Assembly (NCBI GenBank): GCA_934621605.1
Contig: CAKTUZ010000027.1
Span: 1 to 36,082 of the forward strand
Direction: 5' to 3'
Origin: an uncultured bacterium
Lineage (GTDB): Bacteria > Vulcanimicrobiota > Xenobia > Xenobiales > Xenobiaceae
DNA: 36,082 nt
Shown here: positions 21,691 to 31,300 of the stretch, piece by piece
Layout: each line of letters begins with the position of its first letter
Position numbering within the stretch: the stretch's first letter is position 1
Translations under genes and position numbers: made by a program
Notes under the pieces: generated by a model
The model's database searches: none
Seen by the model: the letters and a program-made list of their open reading frames with translations, nothing else
What the model was told of the DNA's origin: nothing

Positions 21691-24147
21691 TTAAGGTTCT
21701 TTAAGTTGTTGCAAAGTTTCCTCAATTTCTTTATCTTCAGGTTTGACAATTTTAGCAGCCGATAAAAAACACTTAGCTTTACGAAATACAGATGCAGCTT
21801 CTTCCTTCCGACCGACCATATTAAGGCGCCTTCCTTGCTCCAGTAAATAGATCGCGGCCTCTTTCAAATTGGTAGATAAAGATTGTTCTAACTTACAAGC
21901 TTTAACTAAGTACTTTTCGGCACTATTATCGCTATTTTCAAGCAAGGCTAATTCAAAGCGCTGTAAGTAACAAGACACTAGTTGATTTTTTATGTCTTTA
22001 TAGCGGAAGTCAAATAAATCGTCACCAGTCAAAAGTTCTTCGGTGAAAACTGAAAAAGCATTCTCCAGAACTTTTTCTGCTTTTTTAACTTGCCCCTGAC
22101 GTGCATAGACACGTGCCAAATTGGCATAAGAATCAGGTGAATTCTTGCTATCTAGTTCCAGAGAACGTTTGTAAGTAAGCTCAGCTCTTGGTAAGTCGCC
22201 GCTAATCTCAAAAGCTTGTCCCAAAATACTTTGTACAGAAGCTCTATGGGGATCGGCTGCAGCTGCTTGAATGGCGCAGAAACGAATACTCTGGGCTAAA
22301 TTTTTGGCTCTCTCTTCGCTATCACATTGATTTAGGGTAAGTACAGCCATTTGTCGCCAATATTCGCCTATCTTGGGGTCATACTCAGAAGCCCAACTAT
22401 AACATTGTCTGGCTTTATCCGCTTCTCCCATATCAAGATAGATCTTACCTATGGTACTGTAGTACTGTCCTCCCCAAGCTTGTCCAGTTAAACAAAATGC
22501 TGCTACTAAAGCAATTACAGGCACACAATTACTACCAATAAAGTAACGTTCGCCATTACTCCAGCCATCTAAGCAACTATTTTTTTCAAATTCACTATAG
22601 CTCGGTATCCCCCAAGCCACACCAAGTAAAGTAACTCCCCATATAGGTAATGTGAAAACATGATTGTCTATATCTATTTGGGAATGCAAAAGCAAGGCCG
22701 AGGCGCCCAAAGCACATGATAGACGAGCAAGACGTAATCTAGCAGAATCACTAGATAATTTTTTTATAATGTTGCTGAAAATAAAAGCGGCCAATAAATA
22801 AAATATTATAAAGGATAGAGCCCCACCTTCAGCGAGCAAATCACAACTAAGTGAATGAGAACGCTTAGAGAACCAGCGGAAATCCGTTTGAAATGCAGGA
22901 TAGAAACGCTCAAAATTGCCAGCTCCCACCCCCAAAACGGGATGAGCCCAAGCCATTTTTAAGGAGGCTTTATAAAATTGATATCGTGACGCCAGTGAAG
23001 AATCGTGGCTGCTACCTAGTTCCTGTAAGTGCTGCGCTCCTTGAGCAGCCATGGTATCGACTTGGACAAATGCAACTATGCCACAGATAAGTGCCAAGCA
23101 AACCCCACAAACCGTAGCTAGAGTGCGTCCTCCACTTCTCCCCCGAAACAGTCTGCTACAGGTCAAAACAAAAGCGACAACGATACATGTAAGTGCCAAA
23201 GAGAAAAAACGCGTCCAAAGAAAAACTGACGCAAGCAACAATATAGTGATAGCTCCGCCGAGCAATACAGCAGAACGCTGACTGATTTTTTTGTCGGATA
23301 AATAAGCAAAAAGAACGGCCCAGGCAGCCAGTAACAGGCAAAGTAATACCAAGCAGGAACGACTATAAGTGAGAATAATGAGCGAAATAGCGGAAATTAT
23401 AAACAGAGATTGAGCACAAACTTTAGCTAGAGCACAATTTTCTTTTGTATTCTCCAGCTCACAGCAAGCTTCTGCCAAGCGCAACAACCCGCAAGGAGCA
23501 ATCATCAGCAAAAAAATAGCAAAAATATTTTTATTGTAAAAACTGCCAGAAATGCCATCAGAAGCTGGATTGGAGAAATAAAGGATCCAAGCACCAACCA
23601 TCACTAAAAAGGCAATTATTTGCAAAAAATTAAGTGCGAAATAGGCTGTGTTTTCTGCACAAAATGTTTTAAGAGACGATGTGCCAGTAGCACGCTCTCG
23701 CAAAGAAAATTCTCGAACTAAAGAAGATACTAAAAAAAATAAAGCTGCTACCGACGCATAAGAGCAAACATCAAGCAAACTCTCGTAGAAGCAAACACTA
23801 AAATAGGCCGATAGACCATTTAAAATAAGCAAAATAGCCACGCCCGTACCGACAACTAACCCAGGTTTAGAGCGCAAACGGGCCACAGAAAGCCACAATA
23901 AAGAGGCAATAAAAATGAGCATAGAAAGCGCACCACGCCCCATACTCATCATAGCTCCAGAGTCAGAATCAAAAATAACATGCCCCCAGAAGTCAATTAA
24001 ACTGATACCGGATACAGGAGCCGAGCTGAGCGCACCGTTACTATAAGCTTGAGCTAAGGATGTTATGGCAGGGAAAGCCAAAACTCCCAAGGCAGATACC
24101 AAAGCACCATAAGTGCTTATATTAAAAACAATGCGCTCTGCTTTCAA
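21691..24147 (-). CDS. O-antigen ligase/polymerase-like membrane protein with C-terminal TPRs
   Basis: An 818-aa protein. Residues 1-540 contain over a dozen hydrophobic segments. The large loop GVGAGNFERF...RSHSLSCDLLAEGG matches the Wzy_C/WaaL signature region (GxGxGNF and H-x-LxxxLAEGG). Residues about 550-800 are TPR-like, including LGQAFEISGDLPRAELTYKR. Such proteins polymerise or ligate surface glycans from lipid carriers on the outer face of the inner membrane. The start is a TTG directly after the preceding gene's stop, implying translational coupling. No ribosome binding site is obvious. It is the last gene of the minus-strand operon. Confidence 0.82.
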   Translation of the reverse strand: MKAERIVFNISTYGALVSALGVLAFPAITSLAQAYSNGALSSAPVSGISLIDFWGHVIFDSDSGAMMSMGRGALSMLIFIASLLWLSVARLRSKPGLVVGTGVAILLILNGLSAYFSVCFYESLLDVCSYASVAALFFLVSSLVREFSLRERATGTSSLKTFCAENTAYFALNFLQIIAFLVMVGAWILYFSNPASDGISGSFYNKNIFAIFLLMIAPCGLLRLAEACCELENTKENCALAKVCAQSLFIISAISLIILTYSRSCLVLLCLLLAAWAVLFAYLSDKKISQRSAVLLGGAITILLLASVFLWTRFFSLALTCIVVAFVLTCSRLFRGRSGGRTLATVCGVCLALICGIVAFVQVDTMAAQGAQHLQELGSSHDSSLASRYQFYKASLKMAWAHPVLGVGAGNFERFYPAFQTDFRWFSKRSHSLSCDLLAEGGALSFIIFYLLAAFIFSNIIKKLSSDSARLRLARLSCALGASALLLHSQIDIDNHVFTLPIWGVTLLGVAWGIPSYSEFEKNSCLDGWSNGERYFIGSNCVPVIALVAAFCLTGQAWGGQYYSTIGKIYLDMGEADKARQCYSWASEYDPKIGEYWRQMAVLTLNQCDSEERAKNLAQSIRFCAIQAAAADPHRASVQSILGQAFEISGDLPRAELTYKRSLELDSKNSPDSYANLARVYARQGQVKKAEKVLENAFSVFTEELLTGDDLFDFRYKDIKNQLVSCYLQRFELALLENSDNSAEKYLVKACKLEQSLSTNLKEAAIYLLEQGRRLNMVGRKEEAASVFRKAKCFLSAAKIVKPEDKEIEETLQQLKEP

Positions 24148-25530
24148 TTAACAAAAACCAGCCAATTCTGTCCGGCAGCGCTCTACTCGCTGGCGCAATA
24201 CGCCAAGAGTAATAGAGCGACCGTCGACTAACATGTAATAAGAATCATTTATCTGCTGCATAATAATCGAGCAATTCTTGCTTTCACCAATCAAAACAGC
24301 CAAACGATTCTTACCTTCATAATTAACAACTTTCAAACAATCGGCAGCCTTTACGGCTAAGCCTTCAACGCCTTCAAACTCACCTTCGGCAGCAACCAAA
24401 CGGCCACGCGAGGTAAAAATAATAGCCCTGACACTTCCCTTTATGCGACACATATTAGCCAAGGGCTCCACAAACATAGCTTCCCTGGCCAGTTCATCTT
24501 CATTGGGCACATCGGCCTCAGCTTCAGCCTGAGCCACTTCTACAGTCTCGACAGCAGCTTCTACAAGCTCGGGAGCTTCAGAAACTACGCCAACAGCGGC
24601 TCCATTGCTCTTAGGTTCAACTTCGGAATCTGCGGCAATGGTTGGTTCAGAATCTTCCACCTCGACAGCGATTGCAGGCTCACTCTTAGGCTCAACTTCA
24701 GGGGTGATTTGAACTTTTTCCTTGTGCTCAGACTCAATACCATCAGAAGCTTGAACTTGACTTTGACGACTTTCTTTATTGCGCTTACGCCTAGATTTTT
24801 TACTACGCTTAGAGTGTACTTCTTCCACTTCAGATTCACTGTCGGAGGCAATCTCAACCTCTTTATCTATAGAATCATGAGCAACTTCTTCAGTCTTAGA
24901 TTCGGACAAACTTTCAACCGGCTTTACATCGGCAGAACCGGCAGGCAAGAAACCAGGCATGTCTATAGCCAACGATTCCCAACCATTCATAATTTCCAAA
25001 TAATCGTTAACACGCTCAGCACGCTTCTGAGCTTCATTTAAGCAATAAAGCAAAATAGGCTCAGGGTCGCTTATCCCATTAGTAGCAATAGCTTCATATT
25101 CTTGTACTTCGCGACGATATAAATCGCGCTCATTGCGCACATTAATAAGCTCATCACTCAAAGCAGCTCTGGAAGGCACAAAAGCCAACCTAGGGGCAAT
25201 ATCCTCAGGAGCACTCTCTTTATCGTTAAGCAAATGCAAAAGAACATGACCTTCGATATTTATAGAGTCGATCTGAAACAGACGACGCAACTCTTCATAA
25301 GACTCGCGATAAAGAGACTGCAAATAAAATATCTTCGCCAAAGCCAAACGTGCCTCAGCCGTATCTTTTTGTTTGAGTGTTTTCTGGAAAGTGATCAAGG
25401 CCTCGAAACGCAAATCGCGGCGAAGACAATCCAGCGCATAAGTAAGCATCAAATCGACATTATTGGGATCGCTATCCAGCAAACGGCGATTTCTCTGAAT
25501 TTGCCTTTCCAGAGTTGTCATTACTTCCAT
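24148..25530 (-). CDS. TPR, acidic linker and Roadblock/LC7-like domain protein
   Basis: A protein of 460 aa from ATG 25530 (466 aa from GTG 25548). It has three parts. Residues 1-130 are TPR-like helices (LDSDPNNVDLMLTYALDCL, RFEALITFQKTL). About 170-350 is an acidic low-complexity linker rich in Glu, Ser and Val with a short basic KKSRRKRNK patch. About 360-460 is a Roadblock/LC7-like alpha/beta domain (RAIIFTSRGRLVAAEGE ... AVLIGESKN). Roadblock proteins often act as GAPs or scaffolds for small Ras-like GTPases such as MglA. No GTPase gene is present in the window. Start choice is uncertain: GGAA lies 7 nt before ATG 25530. Confidence 0.7.
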   Translation of the reverse strand: MEVMTTLERQIQRNRRLLDSDPNNVDLMLTYALDCLRRDLRFEALITFQKTLKQKDTAEARLALAKIFYLQSLYRESYEELRRLFQIDSINIEGHVLLHLLNDKESAPEDIAPRLAFVPSRAALSDELINVRNERDLYRREVQEYEAIATNGISDPEPILLYCLNEAQKRAERVNDYLEIMNGWESLAIDMPGFLPAGSADVKPVESLSESKTEEVAHDSIDKEVEIASDSESEVEEVHSKRSKKSRRKRNKESRQSQVQASDGIESEHKEKVQITPEVEPKSEPAIAVEVEDSEPTIAADSEVEPKSNGAAVGVVSEAPELVEAAVETVEVAQAEAEADVPNEDELAREAMFVEPLANMCRIKGSVRAIIFTSRGRLVAAEGEFEGVEGLAVKAADCLKVVNYEGKNRLAVLIGESKNCSIIMQQINDSYYMLVDGRSITLGVLRQRVERCRTELAGFC

Positions 25531-25610
25531 TTTAGTTTCCGGCCTCACTATTCATCATTTAATTGTCACAGACATAACAAGAAACAGACTCGTCGAGCTC
25601 GGCTCAGCCC

Positions 25611-25976
25611 TTACATTTCGGCTAAAACTGCCTCTATGTTCTTCTTGCCTTTGCGAATTTCCAAACGCACACGCCCCTGATTACTGCTATCAGTGCCGGT
25701 GAAAACTATCAGCATAGCCCCGCCGACCAATTCCTCGATCATAAGTTGCTTGTCATCTAAGACTACATGGTGTCTGTCCAATTTGGAAGTTCCCAACTCT
25801 ACGGCCAAAGCATTTATTTTAGGTATAAACTCCTTAAAATTCCTAGCCAAAGGATCGCTCTTCACTGCTTCACTAAGTTCTTCAGCCAAGACCTCACAAT
25901 CTTTGCTCAAAATACAAGCACCTAAAACTCCATCCAAGCGCTGAAAACTTTGCAACAGAGACGTCAACTGAGACAT
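25611..25976 (-). CDS. Roadblock/LC7 domain protein (MglB-like)
   Basis: A 121-aa single-domain protein. The fold order is helix (LTSLLQSFQRL), DGVLGACILSKDCEVLAEEL, a central helix, then the strands HHVVLDDKQLMIEELVGGAMLIVFTG, as in Roadblock/LC7 proteins. Bacterial members such as MglB form dimers and regulate small GTPases in polarity or gliding. ATG 25976 has AAGGAG 5 nt upstream. The TTG at 25991 is rejected. It lies just upstream of the TPR/Roadblock-like gene, giving two Roadblock-type proteins in a row. Confidence 0.85.
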   Translation of the reverse strand: MSQLTSLLQSFQRLDGVLGACILSKDCEVLAEELSEAVKSDPLARNFKEFIPKINALAVELGTSKLDRHHVVLDDKQLMIEELVGGAMLIVFTGTDSSNQGRVRLEIRKGKKNIEAVLAEM

Positions 25977-26063
25977 GCTCTCTCCTTCCAAAATTGCTTA
26001 TTTCAAGGAACAAATATGCTTCTCCGATGCCTAAAGGCAGGAGAGAAGCACTTACCACAAACT

Positions 26064-26957
26064 CTACAGAGGACGAATCGAAATATTATCTCCTTCGGCA
26101 AGTCCCATCTTCTTCATCATAGCAGGCGTCAAGCCGGCTCTATCACCGAACTTGGAACCGGCCTGACACTTGTACTCATACAAGGAGCCGTCCGGAGTCT
26201 CAATTTCCACAGAGAACGTAGATTTTACATCGGCGATATTCCATTCGCGCACAATATAGTTATCCACTTTAACAACATCGCTAGCTCTAAGGAAACCGCC
26301 ATCAGATTTGACAATCAAAGTCTTAATCTTCTCGAGCTCTTCTTCTTTGGCGCTGCGTTTAATGTCAATTTCTTCGACACGCTCGGCATAAACGCTCATA
26401 GTAGCACCGTCACTGTCAAATTCGAAATTTAGAATTCTATCCACAGCCTCAGTACCACTGAGAATTTCCCCATAATTGTAGCAAAAACGATCGCGCACAA
26501 CCTCGCCGTTATTTATAGCCAGGTAATAAGTACCTTCGCGAGTGGACAACTTCATCAAGCCACTATACCCGCCATCCTGCATTTTTTCTAAAATACGCGG
26601 CATATCACGCTTCTTTACCTCATAATCGACATAAAGAGGCTGAAATGCGAATATACCAGTAAGAACACTGACTATACGTTTAGAAGTCACATAACTGGAA
26701 CACTTAATTTCGTCAAGCTTAATGCGATTAAGCAAACGCTGCTCTAACTGCAAACTGACCAAACCAGTATCGTTATCAACTTCCAAAACTTGAGCTACGG
26801 TTCCGTTATCGTAAAAGATATAAGCAGATGAATTTTCCAAATCTAACTTAACATATCCGGTGAAGCCGTCATTGGATAAGTTAGTCTGCATCTCACGCAT
26901 ATTGTCATAAGACAACGACACGTCTTCAATTAAGATATTGCCTTTAGGGATATACAA
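26064..26957 (-). CDS. DUF4388-like two-repeat protein
   Basis: A 297-aa soluble protein. Two regions (about 18-100 and 118-195) share the same pattern: a helix, a short GFTG/GYSG turn, a strand pair (YVKLDLENSSAYIFYDNG; LMKLSTREGTYYLAINNG) and a V(A/V)xV strand. This is typical of DUF4388/PATAN-type domains of bacterial regulators. A C-terminal all-beta segment (235-297) follows. Start: TTG 26957 with GGAGG 8 nt upstream. DUF4388 proteins commonly occur with Roadblock and GTPase modules, which fits here. Function unknown. Confidence 0.6.
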   Translation of the reverse strand: MYIPKGNILIEDVSLSYDNMREMQTNLSNDGFTGYVKLDLENSSAYIFYDNGTVAQVLEVDNDTGLVSLQLEQRLLNRIKLDEIKCSSYVTSKRIVSVLTGIFAFQPLYVDYEVKKRDMPRILEKMQDGGYSGLMKLSTREGTYYLAINNGEVVRDRFCYNYGEILSGTEAVDRILNFEFDSDGATMSVYAERVEEIDIKRSAKEEELEKIKTLIVKSDGGFLRASDVVKVDNYIVREWNIADVKSTFSVEIETPDGSLYEYKCQAGSKFGDRAGLTPAMMKKMGLAEGDNISIRPL

Positions 26958-26986
26958 CTGGAGAACCTCCGTCGAACTTCACGCTG

Positions 26987-28345
26987 TTATGGGGTCTGAG
27001 TAGGCGGAAAACCGCCACGCTTAATATCTAAAGATTGACCGCGAATACCTCCGCGAGCAGCCCCCTTATGTTCCATATCATTAGCTAGTGCTTTCCAGGA
27101 TTCTCCGGATGCAGCGGGAGCAGCGGAACGAGTAGCCCCCGTCCCTCCCCCAAAAGGAGCAGAAGGACGAGCAGCTCCAGTAGGAGGAGCCACAGGACGA
27201 GCGGCAGAGGCCCCGAGTCCCATATTTAAACCGCCATGCTTCGGTGACGAAAAACCGGCCGGAGGCGAAACAGGAGATTTAGGCGGTGCAAAACCTACGC
27301 CGGAAGCGGAAGGTTTGGGAGGCGCAAAACCTACGCCGGGAGCGGGAGGTTTCGGAGGCGCAAAACCTACGCCGGGAGCGGGAGGTTTCGGAGGCGCAAA
27401 GCCCACACCGGAACCAGGAGATTTTGGAGGCGCAAACCCAACGCCGGGAACAGGAGGTTTAGGAGGCGCAAAACCTACGCCGGGAGCAGGAGGTTTCGGA
27501 GGCACAAAACCCACACCGGAACCAGGAGGTTTGGGAGGTGCAAACCCTACACCAGAACTCGAAGTTTTTGGAGGCGCAAACCCTACACCGGAGCCAGGAG
27601 ATTTCGGAGGGGCAAAGCCTATACTCTGCTGTTTGGCCGGAGCTCCGAAACCGACAGCACCAGACGATGACGGCGGCTTGGGAGGTGTACCAAAACCAAT
27701 AGCTCCACCGGGAGCATGGCCAAAACCTCCTGTCCTCTGTCCGGAGACGCCAGCATTGACGGCAATAGTCGCACTCCCGTCAAAACTAGGAATCTCTTTG
27801 TCGCGACGAGTAATACGATCGTTGCTGTTTTTCACAGGTTCTATATTTTTATACGGTTCAAACTTCTTGGCACCAGGAATATCACTGCCGACCTTTTCTG
27901 TTTCGGGAGCTTTCGAAACAAAAGCCTGAGCTTTATCTTCTTCCTCTTGCTTATCTTCATCAGCAGAGCTAGCTTTATTGAGAAGAGCTTTAAATGGATC
28001 CTCAGTTTCATCTAAAACAGGAGGCGTAAAACGCGACTCCTTTTCTGTCTTTTCCTCTTCTTCAGGCTCGGGCTCAGGCAGAACCCCACCATTCTGACGA
28101 AGCTGAACAGTTACCCATACTTCCCAACACAGACAAATTACAAACACGGCCACAGCCGCTCCACAAACAATCTGCAAAGTCAACATATGAGAAGCTAAAA
28201 ACTGCACAACTCCACTCTCACCAGCAGCAGCTTCGCCTCCCTGAGCCCACGCCCGGCAAGATTGACAGAAAAATGCCACAACAGCGCCCACAGCAGCTAC
28301 ACCCCTGCGTAAAGCTAACCTATATGGAGCAATGGAGTAATTCAT
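26987..28345 (-). CDS. Signal-anchored Pro-rich repeat protein
   Basis: A 452-aa protein from ATG 28345, 13 nt after the stop of the upstream TPR gene. The first 35 residues look like a signal peptide (ALRRGVAAVGAVVAFF ... AWAQ). A second hydrophobic segment (about 60-83, LTLQIVCGAAVAVFVICL) follows. Then come an acidic Glu/Lys linker, a Ser/Thr stretch and about twelve copies of a 12-residue G(V/I)GFxPPKxP motif. No enzymatic domain is visible. Most of the chain is likely disordered. Probable membrane-anchored scaffold or tether. Family not recognised. Confidence 0.7.
   Translation of the reverse strand: MNYSIAPYRLALRRGVAAVGAVVAFFCQSCRAWAQGGEAAAGESGVVQFLASHMLTLQIVCGAAVAVFVICLCWEVWVTVQLRQNGGVLPEPEPEEEEKTEKESRFTPPVLDETEDPFKALLNKASSADEDKQEEEDKAQAFVSKAPETEKVGSDIPGAKKFEPYKNIEPVKNSNDRITRRDKEIPSFDGSATIAVNAGVSGQRTGGFGHAPGGAIGFGTPPKPPSSSGAVGFGAPAKQQSIGFAPPKSPGSGVGFAPPKTSSSGVGFAPPKPPGSGVGFVPPKPPAPGVGFAPPKPPVPGVGFAPPKSPGSGVGFAPPKPPAPGVGFAPPKPPAPGVGFAPPKPSASGVGFAPPKSPVSPPAGFSSPKHGGLNMGLGASAARPVAPPTGAARPSAPFGGGTGATRSAAPAASGESWKALANDMEHKGAARGGIRGQSLDIKRGGFPPTQTP
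27270..27620 (-). repeat. 36-bp coding repeats (GVGFAPPKPP)
   Basis: About nine near-perfect and a few degenerate copies of a 36-nt unit, in frame within the Pro-rich gene. The variable positions are the two residues before and after the GVGFAPP core (KPPAP, KPPVP, KSPGS, KTSSS). They are evenly spaced and entirely coding. Confidence 0.9.
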
Positions 28346-28358
28346 GAAAAAACTATTC

Positions 28359-31300
28359 CTACTCCTCTCCTTCGAAATAGTAATAACTGTCGTCATAACC
28401 GTTGCCTTCGCCGGAAATACCATCACCGACCTTCTCAAATAACTCGCTTAAGCGTTCGGCAACGTCGCGATATTTGATATCTACGGCATAACATTCCTGG
28501 AAGGCTTGTATAGCATCATCATAGCGCCCTTCAGCCTGCAGAATAATGGCCAAATTGTAACGCAAATCGAGTAGTTCTTCATCACTGAATCCTGGCTGTT
28601 CCATAGTCTTTTGCAGCTGCTTGATAGCCAAATCACGATATCCTTTATCCTGAAAAGCCATAGCCAAATTATTGACGGCTATCAAAACCTTAGCCGGATC
28701 GGTAATGGCCTTATGGAACTCATCAATGGCTTCTTCCAAGAAGCCCAGCTGTCTAAAGAATTCACCCATCTTGATATGATAGGATGCGTCATTGGGCTGA
28801 CAATCCAAAGCCTTGCCGTATTCTTCAGTAATCTGTCCAACCAAACCTTTGGCAAAGATCTGACGAGCTAAGCCGGCAGCTTCCTCCAACTTACCATCCA
28901 AAGCGTAAATAATGGAAACACGCGAAAGGGACTGAGCTCTATCGGGCTCCATTTCCAACACCTCTTTGTAAATAGGACAGGCTTCGTCACGATAGCCACG
29001 CTCAAAGAGAATATTAGCAATACGCTCAACGGTTTCCGGTGAATGGTTATCATAAACACGAACCTCTTCAAAAATAGGACGTGCAGACTCTATACCCCGA
29101 TAATCTATCAATAATCCAGCCATCTTAAAGGCCAGCTCTACGCCGCGTTTGGTCATATCGTGATTGACAGCCAAATCAACACCGCGACGGTAGTAGGCTA
29201 TACCTTGTTCGATGTCACCCAGCTCTAAATTAGCGTCGGCAATGGTAATAACCGTGTCAAGGGCTTCACTCCACTCTTCCAAACGTTCCATAATCGAAGC
29301 TAAACGATCCTTGACAATCAAAGCCAAATCCGTTCTGCCTGCAGCAGTGAAGCGTCCTTCGAGTTCCTTAAGAAGTCCAATGCCTTCAGTTACGTTTTTA
29401 TGACGGAAGAATCCGTCGCTCAACTTTACGAAGAGCATGTCAGTATACTCTCGACGACCTCGACGCAAATATTCTTCCAAAGCTTTAAGATAATTAGCCT
29501 GGGCTTCTTTCCACTCATCAGCTTCGACTTGCTCGTCGCCTACACGCTCCAAATACTCCAAAGCCGCTTCCCACTGCTGATTGGCATTAAAAGCTTCCGA
29601 CAAAGTTTGAAGTACCTTTACCACATTTTCATGGTCGGAACGCCCCTTATATGCAGGAATGAGCTCTTCAAGCAATTGTTGTCCTTCTTCGAGGTAGCCG
29701 GCTTTCAAGAACATACCACCCAAACACTGACTAAGCTCAAGGTTAAGCGGTTGCAGAGACTTAACTTCACGTACACAAGTCAAGGCCTCTTCCAGCTCTC
29801 CTCTGTCAAGATGGATACCCAATAACACACGATAATTTTCAATAGCCTCTTCCAAGCGCATATTGCGAGCCAACAGTGTAATCAACTGACGACGATGCAC
29901 AATATCTTTGCTATCTAAGTCTAAAATTCTGTGTAGTACCTTCTGAGCAACCTCATTGAGGTTTTGGCGCAAATACTCACCTGCCAAGAAGGAAAAATGT
30001 TCCAAAGCCTGGGCAGTCTGACCATGCTGGGCCCAAATTTCTCCTAATCGGTAACGAGCGTTGAGATTGCCGGGGTCTATTTCCAACAAGCGAGTGTAAA
30101 TATCTACAGCAGAAGTCGCATTACCTTCCTTGCGAAAACGTCCAGCCAGCACCAACAGCCCTTCGCAAGCGCGTTCCAATTTGCCTTGAGCGGCAACTTC
30201 CTGGCATAACCGCATCCTAATTTCTACATCCATCGGATGATAGGCCAACAAATCGGAATAGAGACGTTCGGCTTCAAGGTGATTACCCTTTTCGGAAACA
30301 GTTTCAGCCAAATTGTAAATCTCCTGACGCGCTTTAACCATATTGCCTGCTGTCAAGAACGAATGCACTATGCCATCTAAATATTGTTGTTTTTCCGGCA
30401 TACCGTCAGGCAACTTAACTACAAGTTCTCTTAAATTATCAACTAAACCGTTAATTTCATACTTTTGCAACAAAATACGCAAGAAAGAAAGCTTCTCTGG
30501 ATCATCAGCATCAAGCAACATAATATCTCGCTCGGCGTCTTCGAAGCGATTATTATTAAGATAAGCTTGAATAATACGACGCATATAGCGAGAGCAAACT
30601 TCGGTTTTAGGTGGTAAACCAGCAACTTCTTGAGCAGCTTTATCTATATTACCGTCCTGAAGGTAAGCCTCGATAAGCTGTCCCATAAAGGAATTGCGAG
30701 CAGGATCGCTTTCATCGAGTTCTTTAATGCAATTCATGGCGTCATTCAACCTGCCTGATTGCATTAAACCAGAAATTTGGCGCATAAAGAAGTCGTGATA
30801 AGACTCGTCACCAGGAGGTAACTTAGCCATCTCGGTGGCCGCGTCCTCAAAACGCCCCATTTCCTGATAAGAATTAATTAGACGACGCTGAAAAGAAAGA
30901 CGCAAAGAATCATCATCGGGCAAACGATCGATAAGAGCCACAGCACTTTCCATATTCGAAGCGCCCAAGTAAAGCTCCATAAGGCGAGTCACCAGCTTAT
31001 TGCGCTCTTTATCAGAGCGAGGCACGAGCGTTACCACGCGATCGGCCTGGGCCAGCTCACCTAAATCGAGATAGCGCTTAAGAAGTTCCTTATGGAAGGA
31101 CACCAAACGATCGTCGTCTGGTTCCAGACCGCTAATGTAATTTTCGGCCTCTTCGGTGCGATTTTCTTCTAAACAACGCTCAATAATTTTATAAGCGAAG
31201 GCCTTCTTCTCAAAATCATCCTCAGGAAGAATATGAATTTCTTCCATGGCCTGATCATAAACACCCTGTTCAAGATAATACTTAATTAAACGTTTACGCA

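Noticed and set aside
27270..27620. Regular 36-bp spacing suggestive of a CRISPR array
   Set aside because: There are no distinct spacers. The period is in frame and encodes a continuous Pro-rich protein with a signal peptide.
27315..27929. 204-aa plus-strand ORF of GGAKPTPGAGG-type repeats
   Set aside because: It is the reverse complement of the Pro-rich repeats of the minus-strand gene. It has no ribosome binding site or independent support.
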